A stretch of 34,141 nt of DNA, from NCBI GenBank assembly GCA_964502525.1, contig CAZCXH010000036.1, positions 1 through 34,141 on the forward strand, written 5' to 3'. The first letter of the stretch is position 1. The number at the start of each line of letters is the position of its first letter. The notes beneath the pieces are model-generated. The model saw only the letters and a program-made list of their open reading frames with translations, did no database searches and was not told the origin of the DNA. The DNA is from DATLYB01 sp964502525 (GTDB lineage: Bacteria > Bacteroidota > Bacteroidia > Chitinophagales > CAIOSU01). The position numbers were made by a program, and so were the translations under genes. Below are positions 7,665 through 16,246 of the stretch, piece after piece.

Positions 7665-8765
7665 TCAGGTCCTATGCTTGATGCGTTTCTGCGCAAGGTT
7701 GTAAAGTATCTGGAATGCTAAAAAAACCATAAGGCAATATCCAAGGAGAAGAAATGTGTAATTAACATGCCATGAGTCCAGATTGTTGTAAACAAACACC
7801 GTCAATAAAATTGAGAACGCGGAGATTAAAGCCAAAACGATGGCCACCCATTGGTCAGACAGGCCAAGATAGGCAAGTTGGTGGGTAATGTGATCCTTGC
7901 CGCCAACAAAGGGCGACTGTCTTCTGGCAAGCCTTCTTATAACAACGGTTGTTGTATCAATCAACGGAATAATGAATAAAAGAAGCGGAATAAGAAATTG
8001 GCGCAGCTCGATGAATCCCGAATAGCTTTCACGGTAGTTCCAGAAGAACAATATGCTGATGGCGGCAAGGAAGACTCCGAGGAACTGGCTGCCGGTATCG
8101 CCCATGTATATTTTTGACGGATGCCAGTTAAAAAAAAGAAAGCCCACCAGCGCTCCGAGCACTCCGAGCAGTATTATGAGGTAAACATTATTGATATCCC
8201 CATTCAGTAATATCAGAATAACAGCGCCCGACAATATTGAAACGGAAACCGATGTGGTTATCGCGTCCATGTTGTCAAGCATGTTAACCGAATTCATCAG
8301 CCCGATTACCCAGATCACGGTGATGATGTAATTAACCTGCGGCAATGGCGTAAGCGGGATTTCGAAATTCGTTGCCAGCAAAAGGTTTGCGCAGGTGAAT
8401 TGCCCGATGAATTTAACCAGCGGATTGGTGTTATAAGCGTCATCCGCCAGCCCCACCAGGAATCCTACGCTGCATGCAGCAAGCATACCGATCAACTGCC
8501 TGTTGAAATATCCCTGGTCCTCGATAGGCACCACGCCAAGCACTGAAATCGAAATGAGAAATATGATGTAGAATGAAAACCCGCCTACTGATGGCTTGGA
8601 GGTGGATCCCCATCTCATTCCACCGAATTGGTTATTTTTTATATTCCGCATGCCAAGGTTTCTGGAAAACCTGAGAATCAGAAAATTGATCAGCACGGAA
8701 AAGCAAATAGCGATGGAAAAAAACAGCGAATAGAAAATGATATTGAACGCGTGGTCAGGAGTCAT
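7665..8765 (-). CDS. WecA/TagO-like undecaprenyl-phosphate sugar-1-phosphate transferase
   Basis: A 366-aa polytopic membrane protein (about 10-11 helices) that would start lipid-linked glycan synthesis by moving a HexNAc-1-phosphate from UDP-sugar to undecaprenyl phosphate. The family motifs are present: RWGSTSKPSVGG (51-62), GLADDAYNTNP with the Asp pair 108/109, NSVNMLDNMDAI (158-169), NWHPSKIYMGDTGSQFLG (Asp223) and the cytoplasmic loop GGKDHITHQL with His292/His295. MraY is excluded by the context and loop form. It is the third gene of the wza-wzc set, 14 nt after wzc. The exact sugar cannot be read from sequence. Confidence 0.88.
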   Translation of the reverse strand: MTPDHAFNIIFYSLFFSIAICFSVLINFLILRFSRNLGMRNIKNNQFGGMRWGSTSKPSVGGFSFYIIFLISISVLGVVPIEDQGYFNRQLIGMLAACSVGFLVGLADDAYNTNPLVKFIGQFTCANLLLATNFEIPLTPLPQVNYIITVIWVIGLMNSVNMLDNMDAITTSVSVSILSGAVILILLNGDINNVYLIILLGVLGALVGFLFFNWHPSKIYMGDTGSQFLGVFLAAISILFFWNYRESYSGFIELRQFLIPLLLFIIPLIDTTTVVIRRLARRQSPFVGGKDHITHQLAYLGLSDQWVAIVLALISAFSILLTVFVYNNLDSWHVNYTFLLLGYCLMVFLAFQILYNLAQKRIKHRT

Positions 8766-8779
8766 GCCGGTCTAACATA

Positions 8780-11218
8780 TCAGGTTGATTTGCCAAGTAT
8801 TTTTTTCAGGAAAGAAGTTTTGCCTTGCGATGGCTCCGCATAGTAACCGGAATCCTTATGACTGTATAAATAGCCGTAGCTATAGCCGTATTTATAGCTG
8901 TACCCTCCATAATAATAACCGGATACACCCCTGCCGACATCATTCAACAGGGCGGACAACTTTGTCACTTTGTTCTCGTTGATCAGTTTGTCAACGTTGC
9001 TGATGAATGATTTGCTGGAATACTCAGCCCTGAACACATACACCGGGTAATCAACGTTCTTGATAATTTCAAAACCGTCCGTGACCAGTCCCAGCGGTGG
9101 GGTGTCGAAAATGATATAATCATACTTCGATTTCAGGTACTCCGTCATTTCTTTCAGTCTCTCGGAAAGAATAAGTTCTGCCGGATTGGGAGGGATGGGG
9201 CCGGAGGTGATAAAGTCAAAATTCTTCAGCTCGGTTTTCCGGATGCAGTCATCAACCTTATCGCGTCCGATGAGAATGGTGCTCATGCCGGACGTATTGT
9301 CAACGTTGAATATTTTACTTAACCGCGGACGCCTCATGTCAACATCCACAAGAATCACCCTCTTGTCAAGCAGGCTGTGGATGGCAGCTATGTTTATTGA
9401 AATAAATGTTTTTCCCTCTCCGGAGATAGTGGAAGTAACAGCGATGGTTTTAGTGCCGGGTGTATTTGAAATAAACTGAAGATTATTGCGCAAAGCCCGG
9501 AAAGCTTCTGTGATGATTGACTTGGGGTTTTGAGTGACAACGATTCCTGATGCGGGAATGTCGGCAAAAACAGAAGGAACAATGCCGAGTATCGGGGCTT
9601 TGGAATTTTTGGAAATGGTTTCAACAGAGATGATCGTATTATGAAGCATGTAGCGGACAACTATCAGAATAAACCCCAGCGCCAGCCCTGCCGCCACCGC
9701 GATACCCCATAAGTAGCTATTATCAGGTCCGATAGGCTTATGAGGCAGCGAAGCGGTTTTCAGTACGATGTAATCTGACACCATCCCGGCTTTGGCAAGT
9801 TGATAATCTGTCCGTCTGCTGACGAGCATTTTGTAATAAGACGCCATCTCATCATAGTGGCTTTTGAGGCGGTCATATTCATCCTGTTCTTCCGGTAAAA
9901 CAAGCAGCCGGTGCAGATTCTTGTCATATTGTTCATCCAGGCTCTCCATCCTGTAATGCTTCTGAATGACCATGTTTTCAAGGTCTTTAACCATATCCGT
10001 CTTGACCCTCAGGATGTTTTCCTCAATCATTTTAATCTTAGGATGGTCAGGAGACACGTTCAGCAGGAAATCTTCTTTCTGCAGTCCTAAATTCTTAATG
10101 TTGCTGATATACTGGTTAATAAAGGACAATTCGCTTCCGAGGAGTCCCGATGAAATGGATTCCAGATCAGTGAGGTTGCCTACGTAACTATTGAACCAAT
10201 CAATAACCTTCAGGTCAAACATATATTGAAGTTTGGACTGCTCAATCTGACGCAGGTTTTGTATCAGCCCTGACATTTCCTGCTGCGGATCAAGGAATTT
10301 CTTTTCAAGGCGATATTGCCTCAGCGTATCCGAATAGGATTCAATCAATTCGTTGAACGTGTCAATCTCCTCCTCCAGGAAACCTAAAATCTGGTCAGCG
10401 CTTTCCGCCTGCCGCTCCACATCATACACCACAAATTCTCCGGCAAGAGCGTTCACAAGGTCCATGGCTTTGGATTTGTTCCTGTCCTGAAAAGTAATGC
10501 TGATTGTTTTCGTAGCCGGATCAATGGGCGCTACGGATATTTTTTGTGACACAAATTCCGCATATTTCTCAATATCATTAACGGTAAAGAAATAAGTCTT
10601 GCCCCAAAATTCATTCAAGGCGCCCCTTGCCCATGGGGCAATCGAGATTCGCAATTCAAAAAGCGGTGTTTCAATGAATTTGTCATAATTCAGTATCTCC
10701 CTGTATTCCTGCTGGCCTATTGTATAGCGCAGAATAAATGAATGCGTATTCAGAAGCTCAACATAGATTTCATGGCCGTATAAGGAGGGGTCATGAACCT
10801 TTGCAATCTCAACAATAAAGGGGCTGGATGTATATAACTCGGATGAAACAAACTTGGTTCTGCCCTCCTTAAAATAGCTGATGTCGAAAGGAAGTTTTGT
10901 AATAACCCTCTGAACAAAATATTTTGATTTAATCAGTTGAACCTCCATGGAAGCCTCCTCGAACGAGGCAGCCAATATGTTCTCGCCTCCGAATAGCTGG
11001 TTTTTCATCGGCTGTTCCCTTTTCATCATCAATGATGATGTTGCTTCGTAGCTGGGCAGCGTGTACCGCAGATAGAGAAATACAATAGTGCAGCCTGTGA
11101 GTATCAGCAGAAATATCCAGATAAGAGACTTCCTGACAATTGAAAAGAAGAGGGCAATGTTGAAATCCTCTCCCAACAACTCCTGTATGTAAGCCATTAA
11201 TGAGGTCTGGCTCTTCAT
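8780..11218 (-). CDS. Wzc-type polysaccharide co-polymerase with BY-kinase domain
   Basis: An 812-aa inner-membrane protein that sets chain length and export of a capsule or exopolysaccharide. Transmembrane helices near 31-52 and 504-525 bracket a long periplasmic Wzz domain with coiled coil. The cytoplasmic bacterial tyrosine kinase domain has Walker A SGEGKT (599-604), Walker A' VILVDVDMRRP (621-631) and Walker B IIFDTPP (702-708). The C-terminus has a dense Tyr cluster, 12 Tyr between 768 and 793 (GYYYGGYSYKYGYSYGYLYS), the autophosphorylation tail. It overlaps wza by 4 nt (ATGA), so the two are translationally coupled. Regulation is expected by phosphorylation of the tail. Confidence 0.93.
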   Translation of the reverse strand: MKSQTSLMAYIQELLGEDFNIALFFSIVRKSLIWIFLLILTGCTIVFLYLRYTLPSYEATSSLMMKREQPMKNQLFGGENILAASFEEASMEVQLIKSKYFVQRVITKLPFDISYFKEGRTKFVSSELYTSSPFIVEIAKVHDPSLYGHEIYVELLNTHSFILRYTIGQQEYREILNYDKFIETPLFELRISIAPWARGALNEFWGKTYFFTVNDIEKYAEFVSQKISVAPIDPATKTISITFQDRNKSKAMDLVNALAGEFVVYDVERQAESADQILGFLEEEIDTFNELIESYSDTLRQYRLEKKFLDPQQEMSGLIQNLRQIEQSKLQYMFDLKVIDWFNSYVGNLTDLESISSGLLGSELSFINQYISNIKNLGLQKEDFLLNVSPDHPKIKMIEENILRVKTDMVKDLENMVIQKHYRMESLDEQYDKNLHRLLVLPEEQDEYDRLKSHYDEMASYYKMLVSRRTDYQLAKAGMVSDYIVLKTASLPHKPIGPDNSYLWGIAVAAGLALGFILIVVRYMLHNTIISVETISKNSKAPILGIVPSVFADIPASGIVVTQNPKSIITEAFRALRNNLQFISNTPGTKTIAVTSTISGEGKTFISINIAAIHSLLDKRVILVDVDMRRPRLSKIFNVDNTSGMSTILIGRDKVDDCIRKTELKNFDFITSGPIPPNPAELILSERLKEMTEYLKSKYDYIIFDTPPLGLVTDGFEIIKNVDYPVYVFRAEYSSKSFISNVDKLINENKVTKLSALLNDVGRGVSGYYYGGYSYKYGYSYGYLYSHKDSGYYAEPSQGKTSFLKKILGKST

Positions 11219-11973
11219 TGCTTGGTGATGCTAAGCACTAATAGGTAAACAGTAGTAATAGTTGTAACCCATGTAAAAAGATAGTTTAATTCGCGGCTTA
11301 AAGCTTGAATGGGCCGCAGCTTTGATTCAATGACAATAATATCGTTTGGCAAAACCACGAAATCCGCATCCTTCAATCCCGCAATGGTTGAGAAGTCAAT
11401 CACCTTGATGCTCGGGCTGTCGTAGTCGCCCCTTATGATCTTAATTTTGTATGATTTGGATTCAGATCCGATCCCGCCAATTGATGCTATCACGTGCAGC
11501 AGCGTGGTATTTTCCTCCGGAAGTGAAAAAATAGAAGCTCCACCTATCCCGCTGAAAATATATGCCCTGTTATTGGTCACCGTCAACTGTATAAAAGGAT
11601 CATTATACCAAACCGAATATTTCTCCTCAAGAAGTTTTTCCAGTTCCAGCCGGGTGTAACCTTTCACATAAAGTTCACCCAGAACGGGCAGCTCCACGTA
11701 GCCATCATCCTTTACGAGGTAGCCTTCGTCATCCCCGGTGCCCCCTCCGGAAGCACCTCCTCCAATAATATCAATGAGATTAAAACCATCACGCGTGTAT
11801 AAACTGAACGAAATGCGATCTTTCGGCAGAATCACCTGTTTCTGATAATCTACTTCCTGCAATTCATAATAATAAAAATCCTTGGTGTCTCGGAATAAAA
11901 AGTTAGGGTAAAAAACCTTGCAGGAGCTGACTGTCAATGACAATATTGTCAGGACTAATAGCCGGATACGCAT
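11215..11973 (-). CDS. Wza-type polysaccharide export outer-membrane lipoprotein
   Basis: A 252-aa protein with a lipoprotein signal (LTVSSC, Cys18), a Poly_export domain at about 46-134 (VILPKDRISFSLY ... VWYNDPFIQLTV) and an SLBB domain near 137-200. A Gly-rich insert GGGASGGGTGDDEG lies at 71-84. The C-terminal helix FTWVTTITTVYLLVLSI (233-249) fits the amphipathic helix that forms the outer-membrane pore in Wza octamers, here unusually hydrophobic. It is first in the wza-wzc-wecA-like set, which gives export, length control and initiation but no polymerase or glycosyltransferases; those must be elsewhere, perhaps the cluster near 27-33 kb. Confidence 0.9.
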   Translation of the reverse strand: MRIRLLVLTILSLTVSSCKVFYPNFLFRDTKDFYYYELQEVDYQKQVILPKDRISFSLYTRDGFNLIDIIGGGASGGGTGDDEGYLVKDDGYVELPVLGELYVKGYTRLELEKLLEEKYSVWYNDPFIQLTVTNNRAYIFSGIGGASIFSLPEENTTLLHVIASIGGIGSESKSYKIKIIRGDYDSPSIKVIDFSTIAGLKDADFVVLPNDIIVIESKLRPIQALSRELNYLFTWVTTITTVYLLVLSITKQ

Positions 11974-12064
11974 GTAAGGCGCAAAAATAGGGAATAATAC
12001 TTTGCAGGAACTCTTTGCCTACTCTTTGCCTCAGGGCAACACGCATTAAAATTTTGGATAGCTT

Positions 12065-12206
12065 CATTGTCGTTGGCTTCAGCCAACGAAGATAAAAGAG
12101 CGGGAATGATGGGCTTTAGCCCAACCTTGCCAAAAACAAAAAAAATTTGACTACAGCCCGTTCATTTCTCAATTCTTAAACCGTTGGCTGAAGCCAACGG
12201 CAATGA
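12065..12206. repeat. Large palindromic repeat with CGTTGGCTTCAGCCAACG arms
   Basis: The left arm CATTGTCGTTGGCTTCAG (12065-12082, arm continues to 12088) and right arm CCGTTGGCTGAAGCCAACGG followed by CAATGA (12181-12206) are reverse complements over about 22 bp, and each arm is itself a palindrome. Between them lies GGGCTTTAGCCC. The 576-bp gap 11974-12549 holds this, element copy C and a GTTTACGG palindrome, and no convincing gene. Confidence 0.85.
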
Positions 12207-12282
12207 AAGGGTTTGATAATCAGACTGATTTATACTGTGCGCGGGATAAAATCTTACATTTTCTATTTCTGTTTACAGTTTT

Positions 12283-12371
12283 GGGCAGTTATAAAAATTC
12301 TACCACTTACTCCCTCTCTTTCTGGAGAGGGAAGGGGTGAGGCAATAAAAGAGCAATTTTTAGAACTGCCC
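12283..12371 (+). repeat. ~90-bp inverted-terminus element, copy C
   Basis: Starts GGGCAGTTATAAAAATTCTA and ends CAATTTTTAGAACTGCCC; core CCTCTCTTTCTGGAGAGGG is a hairpin. This is the copy with the cleanest terminal repeats. It is flanked by GTTTACAG on the left and a GTTTACGG palindrome on the right. Confidence 0.88.
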
Positions 12372-12378
12372 TTTATAT

Positions 12379-12428
12379 GTTTACGGTTTACGGCACAACC
12401 TCCAAACTGTAAACCGTAAACTGTAAAC
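12379..12428. repeat. GTTTACGG palindrome
   Basis: GTTTACGGTTTAC on the left pairs with GTAAACCGTAAAC on the right, around a ~17-nt loop. A longer relative occurs at 32237-32315, again beside a copy of the ~90-bp element. Confidence 0.8.
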
Positions 12429-12549
12429 GACTCAATGGCACAATTTATTCCGTTCAGTATAAATGCGTGTTGCCCTGAAAGCCTGCGCTGAAGATAGAAG
12501 CCGGGGGGAAGGTGGATTTGATGAGGGAGAGTTTTAATGCTGGTTAAGT

Positions 12550-13209
12550 TCAGCGCGGTGCAGCTTTCGTTTCATCCGCCCACTCAAAGCTCTTGAACAT
12601 CCTCATCATATCCTCCTTCACGAATTTTATCACGGGTGCGAGTGAATCTTCATTAGGAGTGCTGCTGAAATAAAGAGAACCCCTGATATAATGCCTCACG
12701 CTGTCGGTGAGGAAAAACTGGGCGTTGGAAGCAGCGTTGCCGCCAATCTCATATAAGATGCCCGATACGCCATGGTCGTTCTCCAAAACGCTTTCGTCAA
12801 TGTATTGCGCCTTGCGGGTGTGCTTGAAGGCGAGCTTGTGGGAATCTTCAAGCAGTTTTGATAACGAATTTTGCTCATTGATTTCCTTGTAGCTCAGATG
12901 AATTTTTCCTCCGAGGTTTTTAAAATCAATATTCAACCAGCAGGGATTTTCGGCAGGCTCGTTAAAAAATATCGAATCCCTTTCGATTGAAGCATAAGCC
13001 GGATATTGAAAGCGAAACGGACACGCATGGGAGGTGTATTCCAGATAGCTCTTCTCCGGCAGGTCAATACGGAAATAATCCCGGGGCTTTGGAGTGAATG
13101 TTTCTGTACAAGATGAAACCCAAATGCAGGAAGCAAGAAGCAGGAAAGAGGAAAGACTTGGCTTCAAACTCCAAACTTCAAACTTTAAACTGCTATGCAG
13201 GCACATCAT
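12550..13209 (-). CDS. gldD: GldD gliding-motility lipoprotein
   Basis: GldD is an essential lipoprotein of Bacteroidota gliding motility and is linked to type IX secretion. This 219-aa protein has the family's TPKPRDYFRIDLP (39-51), CPFRFQYP, IHLSYKEI, LAFKHTRKA, and DSVRHYIRGSLYFS. The signal sequence offers two lipobox cysteines, LLAS-Cys28 and VSS-Cys34. The start at 13209 (or 13206) overlaps gldE by 14-17 nt; an in-frame TTG at residue 15 would also give a compact signal peptide. The N-terminal 35 codons are built from low-complexity repeats (AGTTTGA units, then CTTCCTGCTT units). Gene order gldE-gldD is as in Flavobacterium johnsoniae. Confidence 0.93.
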   Translation of the reverse strand: MMCLHSSLKFEVWSLKPSLSSFLLLASCIWVSSCTETFTPKPRDYFRIDLPEKSYLEYTSHACPFRFQYPAYASIERDSIFFNEPAENPCWLNIDFKNLGGKIHLSYKEINEQNSLSKLLEDSHKLAFKHTRKAQYIDESVLENDHGVSGILYEIGGNAASNAQFFLTDSVRHYIRGSLYFSSTPNEDSLAPVIKFVKEDMMRMFKSFEWADETKAAPR

Positions 13210-14536
13210 CCAAAACTGTTACCAAAACTCTTTTTACGCGGTTGTCGTCAACTGTAACGACTTTGAATGCGAAATTCTCATTCCGGAACTCGTCATTTTT
13301 AGAGGGCAGTTTTCCGGAAAGCGTCAGAATCATTCCCGCCAGCGTATCAGACTTGCCGCGCACATCGTCAAATATGCCTCTGGGAAGGTTCATCTTCATG
13401 CAAAGGTCAGTCAACTGAATCCTTCCATCAAAGACATAGTTTTTTGAGTCAATTCTTTCGAATGCGGGATCTTCTTCCAGCGAATCATATTCATCGCGGA
13501 TTTCTCCGATCACCTCTTCCAGAATGTCTTCGAGCGTGATGATGCCGGAAGTTCCTCCATACTCGTCAACCGCAATGATCAGGTGAACGCCTTTTTTCTG
13601 AATCTCCTTCAGCAGGGTGTCAATCTTTTTTGTTTCAGGCGTGAAAACAGGCGTGCGCAACAGGCGCTGCCATTTGAAATCATCTGGCTCATCGAGATGC
13701 TGCAGGAGGTCTTTCACGTAAAGTACCCCGATTACATTGTCAAGATTATCCCGGTAAACCGGTATGCGCGAATAACCAGCTTCCCTGACCACTTTCAGCA
13801 GGTTATGATACCCCAGGCTGTCATCAACCGCCACGAGGTCCATCCGCGAGCGCATGATCTGGCGCACCGTGATGTTGCTGAACCGCACAATTCCTTTCAG
13901 CATCTTTGCCTCATGCTTTGAGCTTTTTTCTGAAGTCAGGTCAATGGCATGCTCCAGTTCAGCCGGATTGAATTCATAATACTCCTTCTTGCTCAGCCGT
14001 TTCTCTATAATGCGGGTTGAAGATACCAGCAGGTAGCTCAAAGGCTTCAGGAATTTTCCCGCAACCAGCAGCGGCATTGCCATTAAAGAGGCTATGGTGA
14101 TGTTGTGCTGCGTTGCATACACTTTCGGTGCAACCTCACCAAAAACAACTATGAAAAACGTGACGCCTATCACATTCACCAAAAAGCCCAAAACAGGATG
14201 ACTGCCCGTGTAATCGTGAAGTATAAAATATGACAAAATAATTATGGATACATTCACAAGGTTGTTGAGGATAAGGATATTTGAAAGCAGGTATCGCGGT
14301 TTGGAAAGCAACTGGATGATCACCTTCGAGGAGCGGTCATTGCGCTCACGCAGCTTGCTGAACTCTTTTTCGGTCAGTGAAAAGAAACCCACCTCCGCAC
14401 CGGAAATCAACCCGGAGCATATAATCAAAAAGACCATTGACAAAATTGCGATGACCGTTGATACCGGCAACTGAAGGCCGGCAAAAGCAGCCAGCGTTAC
14501 AAACGAAAACAGATGATCGCCAAACGGGACGTCCAA
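13193..14536 (-). CDS. gldE: GldE, CNNM/CBS/CorC-domain membrane protein
   Basis: GldE is a membrane protein related to the CNNM/HlyC-CorC ion-transport-like family; in Flavobacterium it acts with GldD and can partly replace GldB function. The 447-aa protein has four hydrophobic segments (about 27-47, 85-106, 114-134, 150-173) containing ISGAEVGFFSL and FGEVAPKVYA, then two CBS domains (225-280 and 290-347, with AVDEYGGTSGIITLEDILEE) and a CorC/HlyC domain (358-443). The CBS pair usually binds adenosine nucleotides. It lies between ssb and gldD, the usual order. Confidence 0.93.
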   Translation of the reverse strand: MDVPFGDHLFSFVTLAAFAGLQLPVSTVIAILSMVFLIICSGLISGAEVGFFSLTEKEFSKLRERNDRSSKVIIQLLSKPRYLLSNILILNNLVNVSIIILSYFILHDYTGSHPVLGFLVNVIGVTFFIVVFGEVAPKVYATQHNITIASLMAMPLLVAGKFLKPLSYLLVSSTRIIEKRLSKKEYYEFNPAELEHAIDLTSEKSSKHEAKMLKGIVRFSNITVRQIMRSRMDLVAVDDSLGYHNLLKVVREAGYSRIPVYRDNLDNVIGVLYVKDLLQHLDEPDDFKWQRLLRTPVFTPETKKIDTLLKEIQKKGVHLIIAVDEYGGTSGIITLEDILEEVIGEIRDEYDSLEEDPAFERIDSKNYVFDGRIQLTDLCMKMNLPRGIFDDVRGKSDTLAGMILTLSGKLPSKNDEFRNENFAFKVVTVDDNRVKRVLVTVLDDVPA

Positions 14537-14564
14537 TTGAGAAGATTTATCATGGGAAAATTAA

Positions 14565-14612
14565 GCAAATCGCCCCACCCTCTTTCTTCCGGGAAGAAAG
14601 CGGATGAGGCGA
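14565..14612. repeat. Hairpin in the ssb-gldE spacer
   Basis: CTTTCTTC and GAAGAAAG (14582-14589 and 14593-14600) form an 8-bp stem with a CGG loop, followed by GGATGAGGCG. The sequence resembles the core of the ~90-bp element but without the terminal repeats. It sits in the 97-nt gap between ssb and gldE and could tune expression of the gld genes relative to ssb. Confidence 0.6.
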
Positions 14613-14633
14613 ATGTGGTTTGCCGTCAAAAAA

Positions 14634-15086
14634 TCAGAATGGCAGGTCATCACCCCGCGTTGCGGGTTCTTCCGCAGCCGCTGAAGGCGTTTCCTGCCTG
14701 GGGGCCTGCCTGGAAGCCGGTGCCGAATAGCCGCCTGCGCTGACGTCTTCACCCTTCTTATCGAGCATGATGAAGTTGTCGGCAATGATTTCGGTAATAT
14801 ATTTCTTCTCTCCAGTTTGCTTGTCTTCCCATGAACGGGTTCTGATTTTACCTTCAAGATAGATGCGGCTTCCCTTTTTAAGGTAGTCTTCCGCAATCTT
14901 TGCCAGCCCGCGCCACGCAACCACGTTGTGCCACTCTGTCTGGTCAACGCGGTTGCCGTCTTTGTCCTTATAGGAATCATTGGTGGCGAGCGTGAAACGC
15001 GCTACGCTTACATTGTTGTCAAGGTATTGCACTTCCGGGTCTTTGCCCAGATTGCCGACTAGGATTGCTTTGTTTACTCCTCTCAT
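14634..15086 (-). CDS. ssb: Single-stranded DNA-binding protein
   Basis: A 150-aa SSB with an N-terminal OB fold (MRGVNKAILVGNLGKDPEV, then WHNVVAW and GSRIYLEGKIRTRSWED), a disordered Ala/Pro/Gln-rich linker, and the acidic tip GDDLPF that recruits repair and replication partners. It coats ssDNA as a tetramer. It is 11 nt downstream of mutY and upstream of gldE, a linkage seen across gliding Bacteroidota. Confidence 0.96.
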   Translation of the reverse strand: MRGVNKAILVGNLGKDPEVQYLDNNVSVARFTLATNDSYKDKDGNRVDQTEWHNVVAWRGLAKIAEDYLKKGSRIYLEGKIRTRSWEDKQTGEKKYITEIIADNFIMLDKKGEDVSAGGYSAPASRQAPRQETPSAAAEEPATRGDDLPF

Positions 15087-15097
15087 GGCTTAAAGTT

Positions 15098-16246
15098 TTA
15101 AGAATTGGTTAATAATGGCATAAATATCCGTGTTTTGTCCGATAAATACAAACGCATGATTCCCGGGAAGGCGAATTTTTGACTGAAATTACCGGATGCC
15201 CGGACAAATCCGCTGGCTTTTAACCCTTTGCTGACCTGAATTTCAAAGAAGGAAGCATGTATTTTCTGATGGGTAAGAACTTGCCGAAAATTTCCTGAAA
15301 ATTTTATTTTTTTAACCCCTTTTTCATGAAAAAGGCGCATCCAATCCCCGGTTTGCATCAACTCGTCTTTGCTTAAAGCTGTTGCACTTTCAATCATTGG
15401 AAATTCATAAAGGTTTCTCCAGATATCCTTTCCGGTTCGCTTTGACAGATAAACCGAGCCGGCATCATGTATCACGAGATAATGAAAATAACGGTTCCGC
15501 TGCCGGATTTTCTTTGATCGTACCGGCAGTTTCCCAACCAGATTTTTTTTTCGCGCTGCACAGCCGTTTTGAAACGGACATCTGCCGCAATCCGGATTCA
15601 CCGGAACGCATTGCACCGCACCGAAGTCCATGATGGCCTGGTTAAACCGGGCGGCATGTTTTTCCGGGATTAGTTTTTCCGCAAGGGATTTGAATTGATG
15701 TTTTCCCCTGGAGCTGTCAACAGGGGTTCTTATTCCAAAACAGCGGGAAAGCGCGCGGTAAACATTTCCGTCAACAACGGGATAAGGCAGGTTGTACGCA
15801 AATGAGGCTATCGCTGCGGCAGTGTAATCGCCTACGCCCTTTAATTTCCTGATGCCTTCGTAGGTAGTTGGGAATCTCCCATTAAGTTCGCCACAAATAT
15901 ATTTTGCGGCTGCGTGGAGATTTCTCGCCCTCGTGTAATAACCCAGCCCCTGCCACAGCCTCATCACTTCATCTTCAGGCGCTTTCGCCAGACTTCCAAC
16001 ATCGGGAAAGCGTTCTTTGAATTTCTTGAAATAAGGCGATCCCTGCTCAACGCGTGTTTGCTGGAGGATAATTTCAGAAAGCCAGATGAAATAGGGATTT
16101 TTCTCCCCTTTCCACGGCAAGGGACGATGAATTGTTTTGTGCCATTGCAGAAGTTTTTCAGCAAAAGCGTCACCCCTGCCTCTCCAAATGAGAGGGAGGC
16201 CGGAACCTTGATTTTTTGAATCAAACAATTTAATAGAATCTTTCAT
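15098..16246 (-). CDS. mutY: A/G-specific adenine DNA glycosylase MutY
   Basis: MutY removes adenine paired with 8-oxoguanine. In the 382-aa protein, Glu58 (LSEIILQQTRV) and Asp159 (VVDGNVYRAL) are the catalytic acids, KGVGDYTA (136-143) is the helix-hairpin-helix, Cys213, Cys220, Cys223 and Cys229 fit the 4Fe-4S pattern CX6CX2CX5C, and the C-terminal region (~240-360) is the NUDIX-like 8-oxoG recognition domain. The ATG at 16246 overlaps the MazG-like gene by 4 nt. Residues about 15-26 (SGLPLIWRGRGD) are an unusual N-terminal extension encoded by a palindromic repeat; the conserved fold starts at about residue 27. Confidence 0.95.
   Translation of the reverse strand: MKDSIKLFDSKNQGSGLPLIWRGRGDAFAEKLLQWHKTIHRPLPWKGEKNPYFIWLSEIILQQTRVEQGSPYFKKFKERFPDVGSLAKAPEDEVMRLWQGLGYYTRARNLHAAAKYICGELNGRFPTTYEGIRKLKGVGDYTAAAIASFAYNLPYPVVDGNVYRALSRCFGIRTPVDSSRGKHQFKSLAEKLIPEKHAARFNQAIMDFGAVQCVPVNPDCGRCPFQNGCAARKKNLVGKLPVRSKKIRQRNRYFHYLVIHDAGSVYLSKRTGKDIWRNLYEFPMIESATALSKDELMQTGDWMRLFHEKGVKKIKFSGNFRQVLTHQKIHASFFEIQVSKGLKASGFVRASGNFSQKFAFPGIMRLYLSDKTRIFMPLLTNS
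16171..16203. repeat. Palindromic repeat inside the mutY 5' end
   Basis: CCTGCCTCTC ... GAGAGGGAGG is a near-perfect inverted repeat with a CAAAT loop, preceded by CACC; it looks like the hairpin core of the ~90-bp intergenic elements. It is read in frame as MutY residues 15-26. Confidence 0.65.

Noticed and set aside
11982..11989. TATTTTTG as -7 promoter box for wza
   Set aside because: It matches the Bacteroidota consensus but lies only 9 nt from the start codon and has no good -33 partner.
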